Below, piece after piece: positions 48,331 to 59,462 of a DNA stretch of 64,000 nucleotides (position 1 is its first letter; each line of letters begins with the position of its first letter). Location of the stretch: NCBI GenBank assembly GCA_900323505.1, contig OOIN01000007.1, positions 1,054,001 through 1,118,000 of the forward strand, given 5' to 3'. The notes under the pieces are model-generated. The model had not been told where the DNA came from and did not search any database. It saw nothing but the letters and a program-made list of their open reading frames with translations. The position numbers were made by a program, and so were the translations under genes. This DNA comes from Ustilago trichophora. Its lineage: Eukaryota; Basidiomycota; Ustilaginomycetes; Ustilaginales; Ustilaginaceae.

Positions 48331-50877
48331 CTAGTTGGCAACAGGTTGTCTCTGACCCAAAACACGCGTGATGGTATGCATACGTTCTTTGCTCTTCCTA
48401 CTCAACGACGAAGAGAGGCCATGCTTTTCCTCCTTGCCATGACTGCCATTATCATTCCCGGAATCACGCGTACGTGCAATGGGCTGTGGAACTGCCTCAA
48501 CCATTTGCAGTGGCTTCCTCCCCGTTGCACTAGGCGGATTAGAAATCATCGAGGCAATCGAAGGCGTGTTCTCCGCCTCCTCTATCAACCGCATGATCTT
48601 GCTCGTCCGTGTAATGCGGGCCGAAAAATCCTTCTTCCTCATCGTTGTACCGTTGATATTTGGGCTCGGACTCGGGCGAAATATGTCTTCCACTTCCGCC
48701 GCCTGAGCATGCGTCACCACAACTGGCTGGCCGTGTTGCGGGCGGCACTTGCTCCTCATTCGCGTAGGCGAATCATCCACGCCTCCTCTCCCGCCATTTT
48801 CGATAGCGTCAGACAGCTCACTCTCGTCAAAGACGTGAATGTTGGTACGAAGCGCTTGCACTTTGTTACCTCGCGAAAGGGATCCGACAGAGTCACGGAG
48901 AATCACAGCTACCGGCCCGCGATTCTTAGCCATTTTGCTAGGGGAAGTGTTGGGCGATGAGCAAGGGGAGGAAGAGCGGTTCTTGGATCTGCCGCGCTTG
49001 GGCATCTTGAGCCCCTGCTCGGCTGCAGCCGAGCGCAGGTCGGATCCGGAGGAGACGTGGCGCAGTTTGGATCGCGGCTTCTTCTGGACGCGCCGGTTGG
49101 AGATGATCACAGCCCCAGATTTGCCAGGTGACCAGGACATGGGTTCGAATTCGTTCCCTTCCAAGGCGATCTCTTTGGGGGATGAAATGCCGCGTGGCGA
49201 CGATACGGTGAGTCGGGGAGGGGTGGAACGTTTCTTGAGCGTTGGGCTGATTTGGCCGGATTCCGTGTCGAGTTCCACCGATGATGTGGTAGAGGAGGAA
49301 GATGGTGCGGTTGCATGAGAGGAGGAGACGGTGCGACGCTCGCGAATGATCCTGGAGAGCACTTCGACAGATTTCATGCGTCGCATGCTGAGGTGAGTGG
49401 GGCGGGTGCAGGAGCCGTTGCGGGGTGCTACGGCTGGGTCAGTGGAGAGGAAGGGGAGAGCAGGGCCAGAGAGGAGTTTGGTGACTGCATCTTCGTCGTT
49501 GCTTTGCCTTGTCGACGGCAAAGAGTTTGCTTCGCTCGTTGGGCTGGATGTGAAAGATTGAGTTAGATCCGAGTCGGTAGAGCCAGTGCTGGTTGCCGTT
49601 GCGGCTGCTGCTGCTGCCGCCGCCGCCGCCGCAGATGCCTCACGACGGAGACGCGATTGATCCATCATGGCCTGCAAGTCACCCAAAGATTCTCGCCACG
49701 CAGCTCTTTCCTTCTTCCACTTGCGCTGACGGCTAGGGCTATCCTGTGGATTGCGAACTTCGCTGGGAGCCGCTTTCTTGGTTGGGCTTGTGAATGCATC
49801 CACTAAGCCAGGTCGCCTCTTTGCCGTGTTGTTGGCAAGCGCCTTCCACTCGTCTTCTGCGGCAGCATCGCTGCTCATGACATCCGACGAAATTGCCGCG
49901 CTCTTCCGCACGGGCGCGGTGCGAGATTTGGAGGATCTGTAGGCGACGCTTGCCGACCAGACAGGGTTGTTGGATGCTGTGCGTTTGGTCTTCGGCGGTG
50001 CTGGACGTGTCGAGGATGAGGATGTGGATGCTAATGCTGGTGTTGAGGCTGGTTTGGATGCAGCTGGTGATGCGATGGAAGTTTGAGGACTCGATGAGTC
50101 CGGCTGAGCCTCACTAGACTGTGGCGAGGCATCTTGCGTGGGATCTTGCTTTGGCGAATTTGCTGTCTCTACTGCTGGTGCAGCATCGTTAAAGATGGTG
50201 CCCGGACCAAAGAGCCAGACATTTGACCACCAGGTAGAGGATTGAGCAGGCGCACCTGGGAGCGGTGGGACCGAGCCCGAGTCTGGCGATGCTGCGAGCT
50301 TGTAGTTGCGCGACGGCAGGCTCTTGCTGGTGGCTGCTTTGGGTGTTGGTTTGCTCTTCTGAACAGCTCGCCTCAACTCGCTCGCTGCGAGCGAGGGTGA
50401 GTCTGAGGAAAAGTCATCGACGAGCCTTGTTTTGCGAGGTGGTGTGGCGAGCTTCTTGGCAAACATGCCTGCTAACGTCTGGCGGTCGGGTGTGACGACG
50501 CGCGTCTCCTTGTATCCGGCTCGTTCGAGGAGCTCGTGGAGGCTGTCGAAACGGGAACCTTCAGGGCTATCGTGGCCGTCCGATGTGGTTGATTTTTTGG
50601 AGGACGAAGCGACGTCGGTGTAGTCGGTTGACGCCTCTGTGCGACTGCTGCGATGCGAGATGGAGGTGGCGACAGGCTGTTGCTGTAGATGAGAGAGTTT
50701 GGGAGTTTGTGTAGCGTGGTTGCTGATAATGGTGTTGGAGGTGCTGGTGTGACTACTGGTGCTACTCGTACTGAACATTGGATCGGGAGAGGTGGTTTCG
50801 GATGAAGAAGCAGAGGCAGGGATGTCTTGGAAGCAGTGCTGATTGCGGGGCGGTACAGCACCTAAGGACGAGTCCAT
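48331..50877 (-). CDS. 848-residue disordered protein of unknown function
   Basis: Intronless from ATG 50877. The sequence is Ser/Pro/Thr/Lys-rich throughout. Short blocks look more ordered and may be conserved: SRFDSLHELLERAGYKETRVVTP (near residue 105-130), AQSSTWWSNVWLFGPGTIFNDA (near 210-230) and RDSVGSLSRGNKVQALRTNIHVFDE (near 660-685). A polyAla run is coded at 49595-49640. Several basic stretches could be nuclear localisation signals. There is no membrane span or enzymatic motif. The short conserved blocks in disorder suggest a docking or regulatory protein. I do not recognise the family. Confidence 0.7.
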   Translation of the reverse strand: MDSSLGAVPPRNQHCFQDIPASASSSETTSPDPMFSTSSTSSHTSTSNTIISNHATQTPKLSHLQQQPVATSISHRSSRTEASTDYTDVASSSKKSTTSDGHDSPEGSRFDSLHELLERAGYKETRVVTPDRQTLAGMFAKKLATPPRKTRLVDDFSSDSPSLAASELRRAVQKSKPTPKAATSKSLPSRNYKLAASPDSGSVPPLPGAPAQSSTWWSNVWLFGPGTIFNDAAPAVETANSPKQDPTQDASPQSSEAQPDSSSPQTSIASPAASKPASTPALASTSSSSTRPAPPKTKRTASNNPVWSASVAYRSSKSRTAPVRKSAAISSDVMSSDAAAEDEWKALANNTAKRRPGLVDAFTSPTKKAAPSEVRNPQDSPSRQRKWKKERAAWRESLGDLQAMMDQSRLRREASAAAAAAAAAAATATSTGSTDSDLTQSFTSSPTSEANSLPSTRQSNDEDAVTKLLSGPALPFLSTDPAVAPRNGSCTRPTHLSMRRMKSVEVLSRIIRERRTVSSSHATAPSSSSTTSSVELDTESGQISPTLKKRSTPPRLTVSSPRGISSPKEIALEGNEFEPMSWSPGKSGAVIISNRRVQKKPRSKLRHVSSGSDLRSAAAEQGLKMPKRGRSKNRSSSPCSSPNTSPSKMAKNRGPVAVILRDSVGSLSRGNKVQALRTNIHVFDESELSDAIENGGRGGVDDSPTRMRSKCRPQHGQPVVVTHAQAAEVEDIFRPSPSPNINGTTMRKKDFSARITRTSKIMRLIEEAENTPSIASMISNPPSATGRKPLQMVEAVPQPIARTRDSGNDNGSHGKEEKHGLSSSLSRKSKERMHTITRVLGQRQPVAN
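49595..49640. repeat. GCN-type triplet run coding polyAla
   Basis: GCT and GCC triplets in the minus-strand coding frame give about a dozen Ala in a row. Confidence 0.85.
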
Positions 50878-53682
50878 GACCGGCTTTGCAGGCGCTGGTG
50901 CGTTGCGTTGCGTTGCGTTGCGTTGCGTTGCGTTGCGTTGCGTTGCGTTGCGTTGCGTTGCGTTGCTGGTCTGTTGTCGCGACTCGATTGGGCGTGGGGA
51001 GGAGGAGAGAAATGCTAAACAAGGTGAGGGGATGGCAGGTGGTGGAGGCGAGAGTGCCAGCGGGGTGAATGGTCAGATAGGCTGTAGTGTAAGTTTCGAG
51101 GCTTCGGAGAGGAATCAGGGTCCGACCGATCTTGCAGTGTGGTTCGAATTGTAGGAACGCTCAAAATTGGGATGGTATAGATCAATGACCAATGATGTTG
51201 GACCAAGATGTTGTTTTGGAACGGCGGCTATGGACCAAGTAGCAGCAAAAGACAGAGACCACCACGATTGATCCTCATGGAACGCTCAAGCAGAAGCTGC
51301 TGTCGACAAGGCCGAGCGTGACGCATACCTCTTTCTTGTCTTGTGGAAAATAAACACAGCAGAGCGTCCCTCCAACCTGAAAAAAATGTGAGCGGCCATT
51401 GAAATAGAAGCATGAGCGTGCATTTCCCCCCCTGAAATGTCACATACAGTATACCTGCTTCAAGTAGCACACTGTCCGAGATGCATCTCTTGCTCCAGCT
51501 TGATTACAAGCGCAAAACGAACCGAATGCACCGTAGCGAGCCGTACACCTCTCCTTCAGCCTTGAATCGAGTTGACCATCTAAGCTCCAGAGCAAGTGCA
51601 TCATCTCGGAGCTGGTGTAGAGTTATCAATTAAGCTTATGCTGAACGTCCATTGTGCTGGCCTTGAGAGAAAACTCAGCCCAGGCCTGATCTTGTGGCTC
51701 GTCTTCGCCAGCCTTCCCGCCCCTCGTGTCTCAGCCGCTGTGACGGTAAAGTGGTTCTGTCGGAGCCCAACCATTTCCGAGGCTGTCTCTTTCGAACAAG
51801 CGTTGCTTTCTGTCTGACTTGCATTCCAAGAGCATCGAGCTTCTTTCATGCTACGTGGACGATGATGCTCGGTCAGAATCATGGCTGTACGCGCGCTGGC
51901 ACTCTCTCGCTGCTCTTCAGTGAGGACAAGCATTGGCTTCCTGAGCAGGGAAAGCAAACAGCTTCCTGCCTCAGAGAACCCCGTGAGAGCCTCGCACACA
52001 TTCTGCATACAGTCACTTACTGTATATATATCTGCATGGCCATGCACTCTATCACGGTGCAGGCGTGTGATCCGCGTGTGTGACAGGGTACAGTATCATT
52101 GCTGGACGGGAGTGAGAGAGTCTTTTCCAGAGAACAAGAAAAATAAATAAAAAAGAAGCTCAAATTCGGCTAAAGTTCTCAGCGAGCCATCAAGCGAGCG
52201 AGCGGGGAGACCAACACAGCACAACAGCACAAAAGAGACGCGAGTGTTTCACCAACGCGTCCAGGGTCAGCACGAGACTTGAAGACACTCAAAGACGGTG
52301 GATCGTTTCGATTACAATTACCATCACCGATTTTATATAATCGGGCCTGATACAGACCAGATTATATGACGGCGATGTCGCACGAGTCTGTGCAGTGGAG
52401 GTGGCGGCGGATTTTTTGGTGCAAATGTCGAGCACGCCATCTTTGCTTGTTTGACGTGACACTCACATCCACTCAATTTCTTCTTGCAGCTCTGTCAACT
52501 TGCGCCATCGTTCCCTTTTTTTTTCTTTTTTTTTTTTTTCACGGTGTCCTCAGCATCCATAACTCTAACCCCGCTTGCTTGAGCACTCAGTGTCGTTTGC
52601 CGAAAATCCGTGGATCGACAGATGACGGTGAGAAACCGATCTCAAACACAACACTGCCTTTCTGCTGCCGCCGCTTTGGCGCTCATTCAGCTCTGTGGCT
52701 TTGCATTCCCGAACCAGCAAAGCCAAGGCTTTGAGTCACTTTGGGCCTCTTGACCCTCATCTCTGCCTTGCCTTACAGCTCTCTCTGTCTCTCTTGGTCA
52801 TGGTCATTGACGACGGGTGTGCCATGCGACGACGACGGCGATGGGCGGCAGAACGTACGAGCAAAGTCTTGACGTCAAAGGCTCGAAATCAAGGTCGAAC
52901 GACACAAAGCAGCAGCAGCATGATTTTGAACTTGTATGCCATGTTGTGCAGTCAAAGTTTCCGACGTCTGACTGTGCAACTTTGACCCCTTCTTGCTTCC
53001 ACTTTGGCATAGATCGCAGACCGTCCTCGGTCGCTTCACGCTCGGTTGCGCTCCTCCTCTGCAAACGGAGACGCTTCGGATGCCGATTTCCCTTTGCCCC
53101 TCCCCTCCCTCCCTATCCCCGAGACGACCTTGGCGGAGACCTTCTTTTTTGCTCTTCCTGACTGACTGATGACGCTCGCCTGCCTGCCTGCCAGCCTGTT
53201 CTGTGTCGCTCTTGGCCTTCCCCTTTTGTTTAGCCGCGGGCTCATTTCTGCTGTGCCTCCAATATCCTTGTGCACGACTGTTGGTGGGTTTGCGTTAGGT
53301 GCCTGTGTTGCGCGGGACAGATTTTCCTTCCTGAGAGCGCATCGTTCGCACTGTCTTGAGTGCCTCCGCCCCTTCCTATAGCCCTTGTCAAGGCTTTCGA
53401 GTTGTTCTTATCCCTTCTCCTTTCTCCCTTACATCCACATCCACATCCATACTCCACCATCCCATCTCCAGCTTAGCATCGTCCGTTCCTCTCATAAGTA
53501 GAGATTGCATCTGCAAACTCCACCTCATTCTTCGACTCGGTTCATTCTTCATCTACCTTTCCGTGTCGTCTTCTTCTGCACCAGTCTCAGCAGTACAACC
53601 AACCCTTTGGATCGCTAGTGCTGCACGACATCCCTCTCATATCTTCCCCGCACGCATACCCACCCTCATCTCAATCGACACA
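50878..53682. other. Divergent intergenic region of 2.8 kb
   Basis: This holds the promoters of the disordered protein gene (minus) and PAPS reductase (plus). It starts with a CGTTG pentanucleotide array and has a T-rich tract near 52506-52541. The last 250 bases are a pyrimidine-rich leader. No coding frame has support. Confidence 0.6.
50901..50965. repeat. CGTTG pentanucleotide array, 13 copies
   Basis: Thirteen perfect tandem copies, starting 23 bases upstream of the minus-strand ATG at 50877, so within the probable 5' leader of that gene. Confidence 0.95.
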
Positions 53683-54606
53683 ATGACGCTCTCCAACCAG
53701 ATCGCACAATCTTCCAAACAGGCCGAGGAGGAGGCCCAAATTCGTGCCGTCATCAACAACCTTGAAGCTATCAACCGCAAGCTCGGTGAGGCTGACCCTA
53801 CCGAGATCATTGAATGGGCCATCGACAACCTTCCCGGTCTTTACCAGACTACCGCCTTCGGCATCACTGGCTGCATCACCGTCGACATGATTTCTCGCAT
53901 CAGCGAGCAGCGTGCCGCCAAGGAAGGACGCCCTGCCAAGCACCTCGTCCCCCTCATCTTTGTCGACACCCTCTACCACTTTCCTCAGACGCTCGATTTG
54001 GCACACAAAGCGGCCAAGCACTACAACGCCGAGATGCACGTCTACTACCCACCTGGCACCAGCACTGTCCGCGAGTTTGAGGACAAGTGGGGCACCCAAC
54101 TATGGGAGAAGGACGAGGACACATACGACTACCTGGTCAAGGTTGAGCCTGCACGCCGATCGTACGAGGAGCTCGGAGTTAGGGCAGTATTCACCGGCCG
54201 TCGCCGATCGCAAGGCGCCGATCGCGCTTCGCTCAACGCTGTCGAGGTCGACGAGACAGGACTGGTCAAGGTCAACGCCCTCATGAACTGGTCGTTTGGG
54301 CAAGTCGATGCGTATGCGAAAGCCAACGCTGTGCCATACAACGAGTTGCTCGATCTGGGTTACAAATCGATTGGTGACTGGCACTCGACCGCTCTTCCGG
54401 GCGCAGGCGACTCCGGCGAGCGTGCAGGCAGGTGGAAGGACAAGGCTGGTAAGACCGAGTGCGGTCTGCACAAGGATTACTTCAAGATGAAGAACTTGGC
54501 CGAGAAGAAGCTGCGTGAAGCTGAGCTTGCACGCAAGGACGAGGCCCGCGACAAGGCCGCTGCTGCTGCCTCGGCGCAACCAGCGGCGCCAGCCACTGTG
54601 GTCTAA
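53683..54606 (+). CDS. MET16: Phosphoadenylyl-sulfate (PAPS) reductase
   Basis: 307 residues, no intron; the ATG at 53683 follows a pyrimidine-rich open leader and matches the usual family length (yeast Met16 has 261). The enzyme reduces PAPS to sulfite with thioredoxin in the cytosolic sulfate-assimilation pathway. Visible landmarks: the PP-loop-type region near residues 50-70 (TTAFGITGCITVDMI, where many relatives have an SSFG-type sequence), VDTLYHFPQT, the basic GRRRSQGADRA segment that contacts the substrate phosphate, LMNWSFGQVDAY, YNELLDLGYKSIGDWHST and the catalytic Cys in TECGLH near residue 258. The Ala-rich Lys/Glu tail after it is an extension. All core motifs are present, so the gene should be functional. 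Confidence 0.95.
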   Translation: MTLSNQIAQSSKQAEEEAQIRAVINNLEAINRKLGEADPTEIIEWAIDNLPGLYQTTAFGITGCITVDMISRISEQRAAKEGRPAKHLVPLIFVDTLYHFPQTLDLAHKAAKHYNAEMHVYYPPGTSTVREFEDKWGTQLWEKDEDTYDYLVKVEPARRSYEELGVRAVFTGRRRSQGADRASLNAVEVDETGLVKVNALMNWSFGQVDAYAKANAVPYNELLDLGYKSIGDWHSTALPGAGDSGERAGRWKDKAGKTECGLHKDYFKMKNLAEKKLREAELARKDEARDKAAAAASAQPAAPATVV

Positions 54607-56783
54607 TCCCCTTAAGCGAAGCAAATTCCACATCTGCTTTCGAGACGAGAGATTTGCCATCGAGTAGATCTCCTTGGCCAGTGCCAACTCTCGACCCGCA
54701 ACAAGACGATGTAGATCTCACATCGACTTCAAAAGGACTTTAGCCCTGGATGAAGGGGGCTGAACCCGAACTGCAGACAAGATGAGCTGCATTAAGACAC
54801 TCTTCTGATCGCTTTTTTCGCATGTATTCATATATATCCCTCCTTTTCGTGTTTTCGTGCATAATAGTAGACGATTCCCAAAATAAGTAGCATCAAAAGC
54901 ATCGACAGTGCCTGTGAACGCTTGTAATATGAGCTGACAAGTTGCACATGCACTAACGAATATTGGAAATGATGCAACACCGAGGCGGCAGGGAACAAGA
55001 CCTCAGCCAGGCCTTCTCACAGTTGGAGGGAGAACCGCAATCGGCCCTACCCAATGCAACGAGCGCCGACCGAAGCGGAACTCGGAATACACAGCATGAG
55101 AAGGAAGAAAGGCGTCGTTCGGGCTTCTCCGATGCCGCTGCTCCTAGAATGCACCTACTGCCCAAAGTTGGACGCCGTAATGTTATTGGACGGCTATTGC
55201 TGCTTTCAAGCTAAAGACAGGGTGAAAAGGAGCCCTGGGCCGAAACGCCATTAAGCCTTACGCTGCATTGTCAAAGACCTCGTAGCGAAGGAGGGCGGCA
55301 CACGCTGCCGAATCGTGCCTACAGGAAACCACGTCGAACAGATTCAAAGGATCAAATTTCTGAGCTTGCACATGCACTTGATCACCAAATCCAACCGGAG
55401 AAGATCTTGCTATTACGGCACGCCTTCCTTGTTGTGCTACAGTACAGAGCCAACGAAACGAGCTCTGCATTGAGAAGAAATACGAAGAAAGAAGGGGCGA
55501 AGAAAGATGCCAGGCAACGAACAGGCAGCTGGTCGTGCGTGCGTGTGCGTACTGTCTGTGTGTGCGTGGTGGACAAAATGGACATTCTTCTTCTTCGGAC
55601 ATCGCCGTGATTTTTGTGAGAATTGGGCTTCTTCGCTGTGCAGTGCCCCGCACGACCCCACGACGCAATCTTTGCTCGCTGCATATGATCAGCTCTGATT
55701 GGCCTGCCTCTTGTCTTGTCAAGGCCAAGCTGCAAGGTAGGCAAGCGGGATTCTAGCATACGCTCACAAGCAAGCATCCACGCGACACAAATCTGTACAG
55801 GAGATATAAGTGAATCGTAAAGATTGGCTGTCTTTGATCATCCCCGCCCTCTTGTTCCTATCGAGCTTACACTTCTTTCACCTTCACACCTTCCATCTCG
55901 TCCACCTTCCTAATTCACCACCTCTGCTGGAAATCCAAGCTGTAGTTTTATGCCGCTGTCTCGTCTAGACTAAAGGGACGGACTTCATCGCCGACTGTAG
56001 CATCCACTGACTCGCTCACGACGTCTTTGCGCACAAGAATAGCTGCCATCAAGACCACCAAGATAGCTTGCTTATCTGCCAAGCTTGCTTTTTGCCAGAT
56101 AGTCGGAATTCACCTTTTGGCAAAAAAAAACAAAAAAAAAAAAAAAAAAAAAAACAAAAAAAAAAAACAAGAAGCTCAGTATCGCTGCCAAGCCACGTTC
56201 CACTGCTTTGACTCAAGTTTAATTTTGTCACACCCTGCACGGACACTCAAAAGCACATCGATTGGTATCATTTGTTTGCTCAATTGATAGCAGTGTACAG
56301 TACTGTATCAACGCTCTCTCTCTGCCATCACACTCATCATCGCGACAGCATCACATCAGCCTTAGAGGAACAGATTCGTCAGCTGTCGGAAGCATCTCTT
56401 CGACGTTCGTGTGTACTGCCTCGCGGTGCCACTTGATTCGACAACACCATGACGATCGCACGCCCGCATCTACGACCTCCGTTTGGCGGCAATGGATACG
56501 TAAGTAGCCATCTCTTGTTCTATAATCTCAGCCGTACAGGCTGCTGCTGTACAAAAGCCAACTGGGAGCTCATCATCTCACCTCTCATTTCATCTTGATC
56601 CTTTGCTGACCTTCCGTATCCATCTCATCTCATGCCCACACGTCCACACGTTTCCCTTCTCTGTCGATTCTCGACCAACATGCCACTCTCCACCATGTAT
56701 CGACTCCTACCTGCGCCTGCACCTGCGCCTGCACCTACAACGAACAACAGCCGACCTCGGCGTCGGAGAACTTCCGACCTGCA
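54607..56783. other. Intergenic region with A-rich tract and possible upstream exon
   Basis: It holds the PAPS reductase 3' region and the guanine deaminase leader. An A-rich tract lies at about 56120-56169 and the palindrome TACAGTACTGTA at 56296-56307. A 17-codon frame at 56449-56499 ending at GTAAGT may be a first exon of the deaminase gene. Confidence 0.55.
56120..56169. repeat. Poly(A)-rich tract
   Basis: A runs broken by single C. Confidence 0.9.
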
Positions 56784-59024
56784 ATGCCTGCGCCGCATCT
56801 GCTCCCCAAGAGGGTCTTTGTCGGTGCCATCATCAGCTCAAGATCCGCTACCGACCTGAGCATCATCGAAAGGGGTATCCTCGGTGTCGGCTCTGGTGGT
56901 GTCATTCGCTTCCTTGAAGATCTCGATGTCCTTGAGCGAACCGTCCCCCACCCTGGCTCAACCGCCTCAACTAGATCACCGTCGGCCGAGTCCTCCACCT
57001 CGGCTTCCACCAGCACTGCAGGAACCTCGGCCACTGCTGAGGACCGCTCCTCGACACCCGTGGCTATTCCCGGCTCCGCACATTCGACCTTGCCAGATGC
57101 ACCTGAGCTCACCTCCCTCGAGATGCCACCCCCCGCCGTGCCCTCGCGAGCCCCTGCCGCTGACGCCAACCTCGACGAGGCGGCGCAACGAGAACACCAG
57201 CTTATCAAGCATGTTCTCGACAAGCACGCCTGGCGCTACGGCCAGTACAAGCTTACACGTCTTCCTCCAGGCAGCTTCCTCTGCTCTGGCTTTGTCGACA
57301 CGCACACGCATGCATGTCAGGTCCCCAACATCGGTCTCGGGCAGCAGTACGAGCTGCTCGACTGGCTCCAGCACGTCACCTTCCCACGCGAAAGAAGGTT
57401 CGAAGACGCCAGGTACGCTCGCAAGACATACGAGTCGGTCGTGCAGCGTCTTATCGACTCGGGCACTACCACTGCGTGCTACTATGCTACCTTGCATCTC
57501 GAAGCTTCCAAGATTCTCGCCGAGATCTGCAACGAGCGTGGCCAGCGTGCCTTTGTCGGCAAGTGTCAGATGGACCGCAATTCGCCCATCGACTATATCG
57601 AGAAGAACGCCTCGCAGTCGATCGAGGACACCAAAGAGTTTGTGCGCTTTACAAGGAGTCTCAGACCCTACGGACAGCCACCTGATGTCTCTTCTCCCTC
57701 GATGAGCCCTGCTGATCTCCACAGCACCTCACCCGAAATGGACGCCAGCATCGCCCGACTCAGCGCTACCATGGACGAACTCATGTCGCCCACGAGCAGC
57801 AAGCCCCCCTCGGAAGCTGGAGGAAGCCCCTCGGCTGCCAAGATGGCTCCTCCCATCAAGTCGCTCGCAACTACATCTAGAACTAGCCTGCCTGTTGTCA
57901 GACAAGCCAGCAGCAGCAGCATCCGATCTGCTCGCGAGAGCGGCACTTCCACTCCATCGAGGCAACGCGAGCGCGAACTCAACAACGCCCTCGTACAGCC
58001 CATTCTGACACCTCGCTTCGCCATCTCGTGCACAGATGCCATGCTCACCGGTATCTCGGCTTTGCTCTCGCGCGATCCCACTCTACGCGTCCAGACCCAT
58101 CTCAGCGAGAACGAAGGCGAAATCACCTTTACCAAGCAGCTCTTCCCTTTCGCCAAGAACTACACTTCCGTCTATGACCACTACTCGCTGCTTGGACCCC
58201 GCACCATCTTGGCGCATGCGGTGCATCTCGATGCCGACGAGCTGGCCATCATCAAGAAGCGCAAGTGTGGTGTTTCGCACTGCCCGACCAGTAACCTCAA
58301 CCTGCGTTCGGGTGCTTCGCGTGTTGGAGAGATGCTCAACATGGGTATCAAGGTTGGTTTGGGAACGGATGTCTCTGGAGGGTTCGGTCTCGGCATGCTC
58401 TCCGCAATTCGTGAGGCGAGTGTCGTTGCCAAGGTGCTTGCTTTCCAGCGTGCCCAGGCAGAGTCTAAAGCGAAAGAGGAGGAAGATGCACTCCTGGCTA
58501 CCGCACCTCCAACCAGCGAGCAAGCTGCACAGCAAGCTCAACAACCCCTCGCCGGAGCAGCCGCCGTCGACGGCCGATACCCAGGTCCTCCCGTCGCAGG
58601 CCAATATCAACCGCGCAAACCGCACTCGATCGCTACATCCACCCTGAACACCGTCGAAGTCTCCCAGTCCGTCCAGGATCCCGCCTCCTCCCTCACCTCC
58701 AAGTCTACTGTCGATTTCACCAAGGGTCCACTGAGCATCGCCACTCTCTTCTACCTGGCCACCCTCGGCGGCGCAGAAGTCTGCGCAATGGCCAGCAGGA
58801 TTGGATCCCTCGAACCTGGAAAGGAATTCGACGCACTGCTCGTGCAGACGACCAGTCACTGGGGACAGGCCGGATACACCGGTAACCCAGGCTGTTTCGT
58901 CGAAGAGGACGATACGCTACCAGACGTATTTGAGAAGTGGATGTTCACAGGAGACGATAGGAACATCGCTACCGTGTTTGTGAGGGGTCGTGTTGTCGGT
59001 GGTGCCAAGCCTCTGCGTGACTGA
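56784..59024 (+). CDS. GUD1: Guanine deaminase with two large inserts
   Basis: 746 residues from ATG 56784. It converts guanine to xanthine plus ammonia in purine salvage. The zinc-dependent amidohydrolase core is complete: FVDTHTHACQVPNIG (H174, H176), LLDWLQHVTFPRE, a long helix pair, LTPRFAISCTDAMLTG (about 405-420), THLSE (about 438), HAVHLDADEL (about 476), CGVSHCPTSNLNLRSG and LGTDVSGGFG (metal-binding Asp near 528). Yeast Gud1 has 489 residues; the surplus is a Ser/Thr/Ala-rich insert at about 55-130, one of about 115 residues at 290-400 and one of about 70 near 560-640. A possible upstream exon at 56449-56499 would join in frame at 56751 and add 28 residues. Confidence 0.93.
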   Translation: MPAPHLLPKRVFVGAIISSRSATDLSIIERGILGVGSGGVIRFLEDLDVLERTVPHPGSTASTRSPSAESSTSASTSTAGTSATAEDRSSTPVAIPGSAHSTLPDAPELTSLEMPPPAVPSRAPAADANLDEAAQREHQLIKHVLDKHAWRYGQYKLTRLPPGSFLCSGFVDTHTHACQVPNIGLGQQYELLDWLQHVTFPRERRFEDARYARKTYESVVQRLIDSGTTTACYYATLHLEASKILAEICNERGQRAFVGKCQMDRNSPIDYIEKNASQSIEDTKEFVRFTRSLRPYGQPPDVSSPSMSPADLHSTSPEMDASIARLSATMDELMSPTSSKPPSEAGGSPSAAKMAPPIKSLATTSRTSLPVVRQASSSSIRSARESGTSTPSRQRERELNNALVQPILTPRFAISCTDAMLTGISALLSRDPTLRVQTHLSENEGEITFTKQLFPFAKNYTSVYDHYSLLGPRTILAHAVHLDADELAIIKKRKCGVSHCPTSNLNLRSGASRVGEMLNMGIKVGLGTDVSGGFGLGMLSAIREASVVAKVLAFQRAQAESKAKEEEDALLATAPPTSEQAAQQAQQPLAGAAAVDGRYPGPPVAGQYQPRKPHSIATSTLNTVEVSQSVQDPASSLTSKSTVDFTKGPLSIATLFYLATLGGAEVCAMASRIGSLEPGKEFDALLVQTTSHWGQAGYTGNPGCFVEEDDTLPDVFEKWMFTGDDRNIATVFVRGRVVGGAKPLRD

Positions 59025-59462
59025 AAGGCTCGCAGTGGCTCCCTTTATGTTCACTAGAAATGCATTCGATGATATCTTTTTAGCAAGCATAGTCGAGTAC
59101 AGTCTGAGTACATTTTCGATCGCTCAAGATGTGCACGATCGTATTAAGGTCTGACGGATGCTGAGGGTGATCCTACTACAGCGTATGGGATACGAGGCTG
59201 ATAGGTGAGGAGGAGCCCATGAGCTAAGCGTGAAGCCTTCTCGCACGGGGTCTCTTTTACTTTACTTTTTTTATTTTTTATTTTCGCCGGCTCTCGGGAA
59301 TTCAAATTGCCCAAGCTCAGCCTCCACGTCGTGCTCTCATTGACTTCATCTTTCCACCTTCCAGACCTGATCACAGAACCCTTTGCACAGGGTGTTGCAA
59401 GAAGTGCTACCTCTCAAGGTCACAAGGCATATTCGGCGGCACTGTCGTGCTCACAATCCAAA
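59025..59462. other. Short intergenic region
   Basis: It contains the guanine deaminase 3' end and the DNAJC11 leader. An A/T-rich stretch lies near 59255-59285. No gene is seen. Confidence 0.6.

Noticed and set aside
50901..50965. Tandem arrays as CRISPR
   Set aside because: The units are 4-6 bases with no spacers; they are ordinary microsatellites in a eukaryotic genome.
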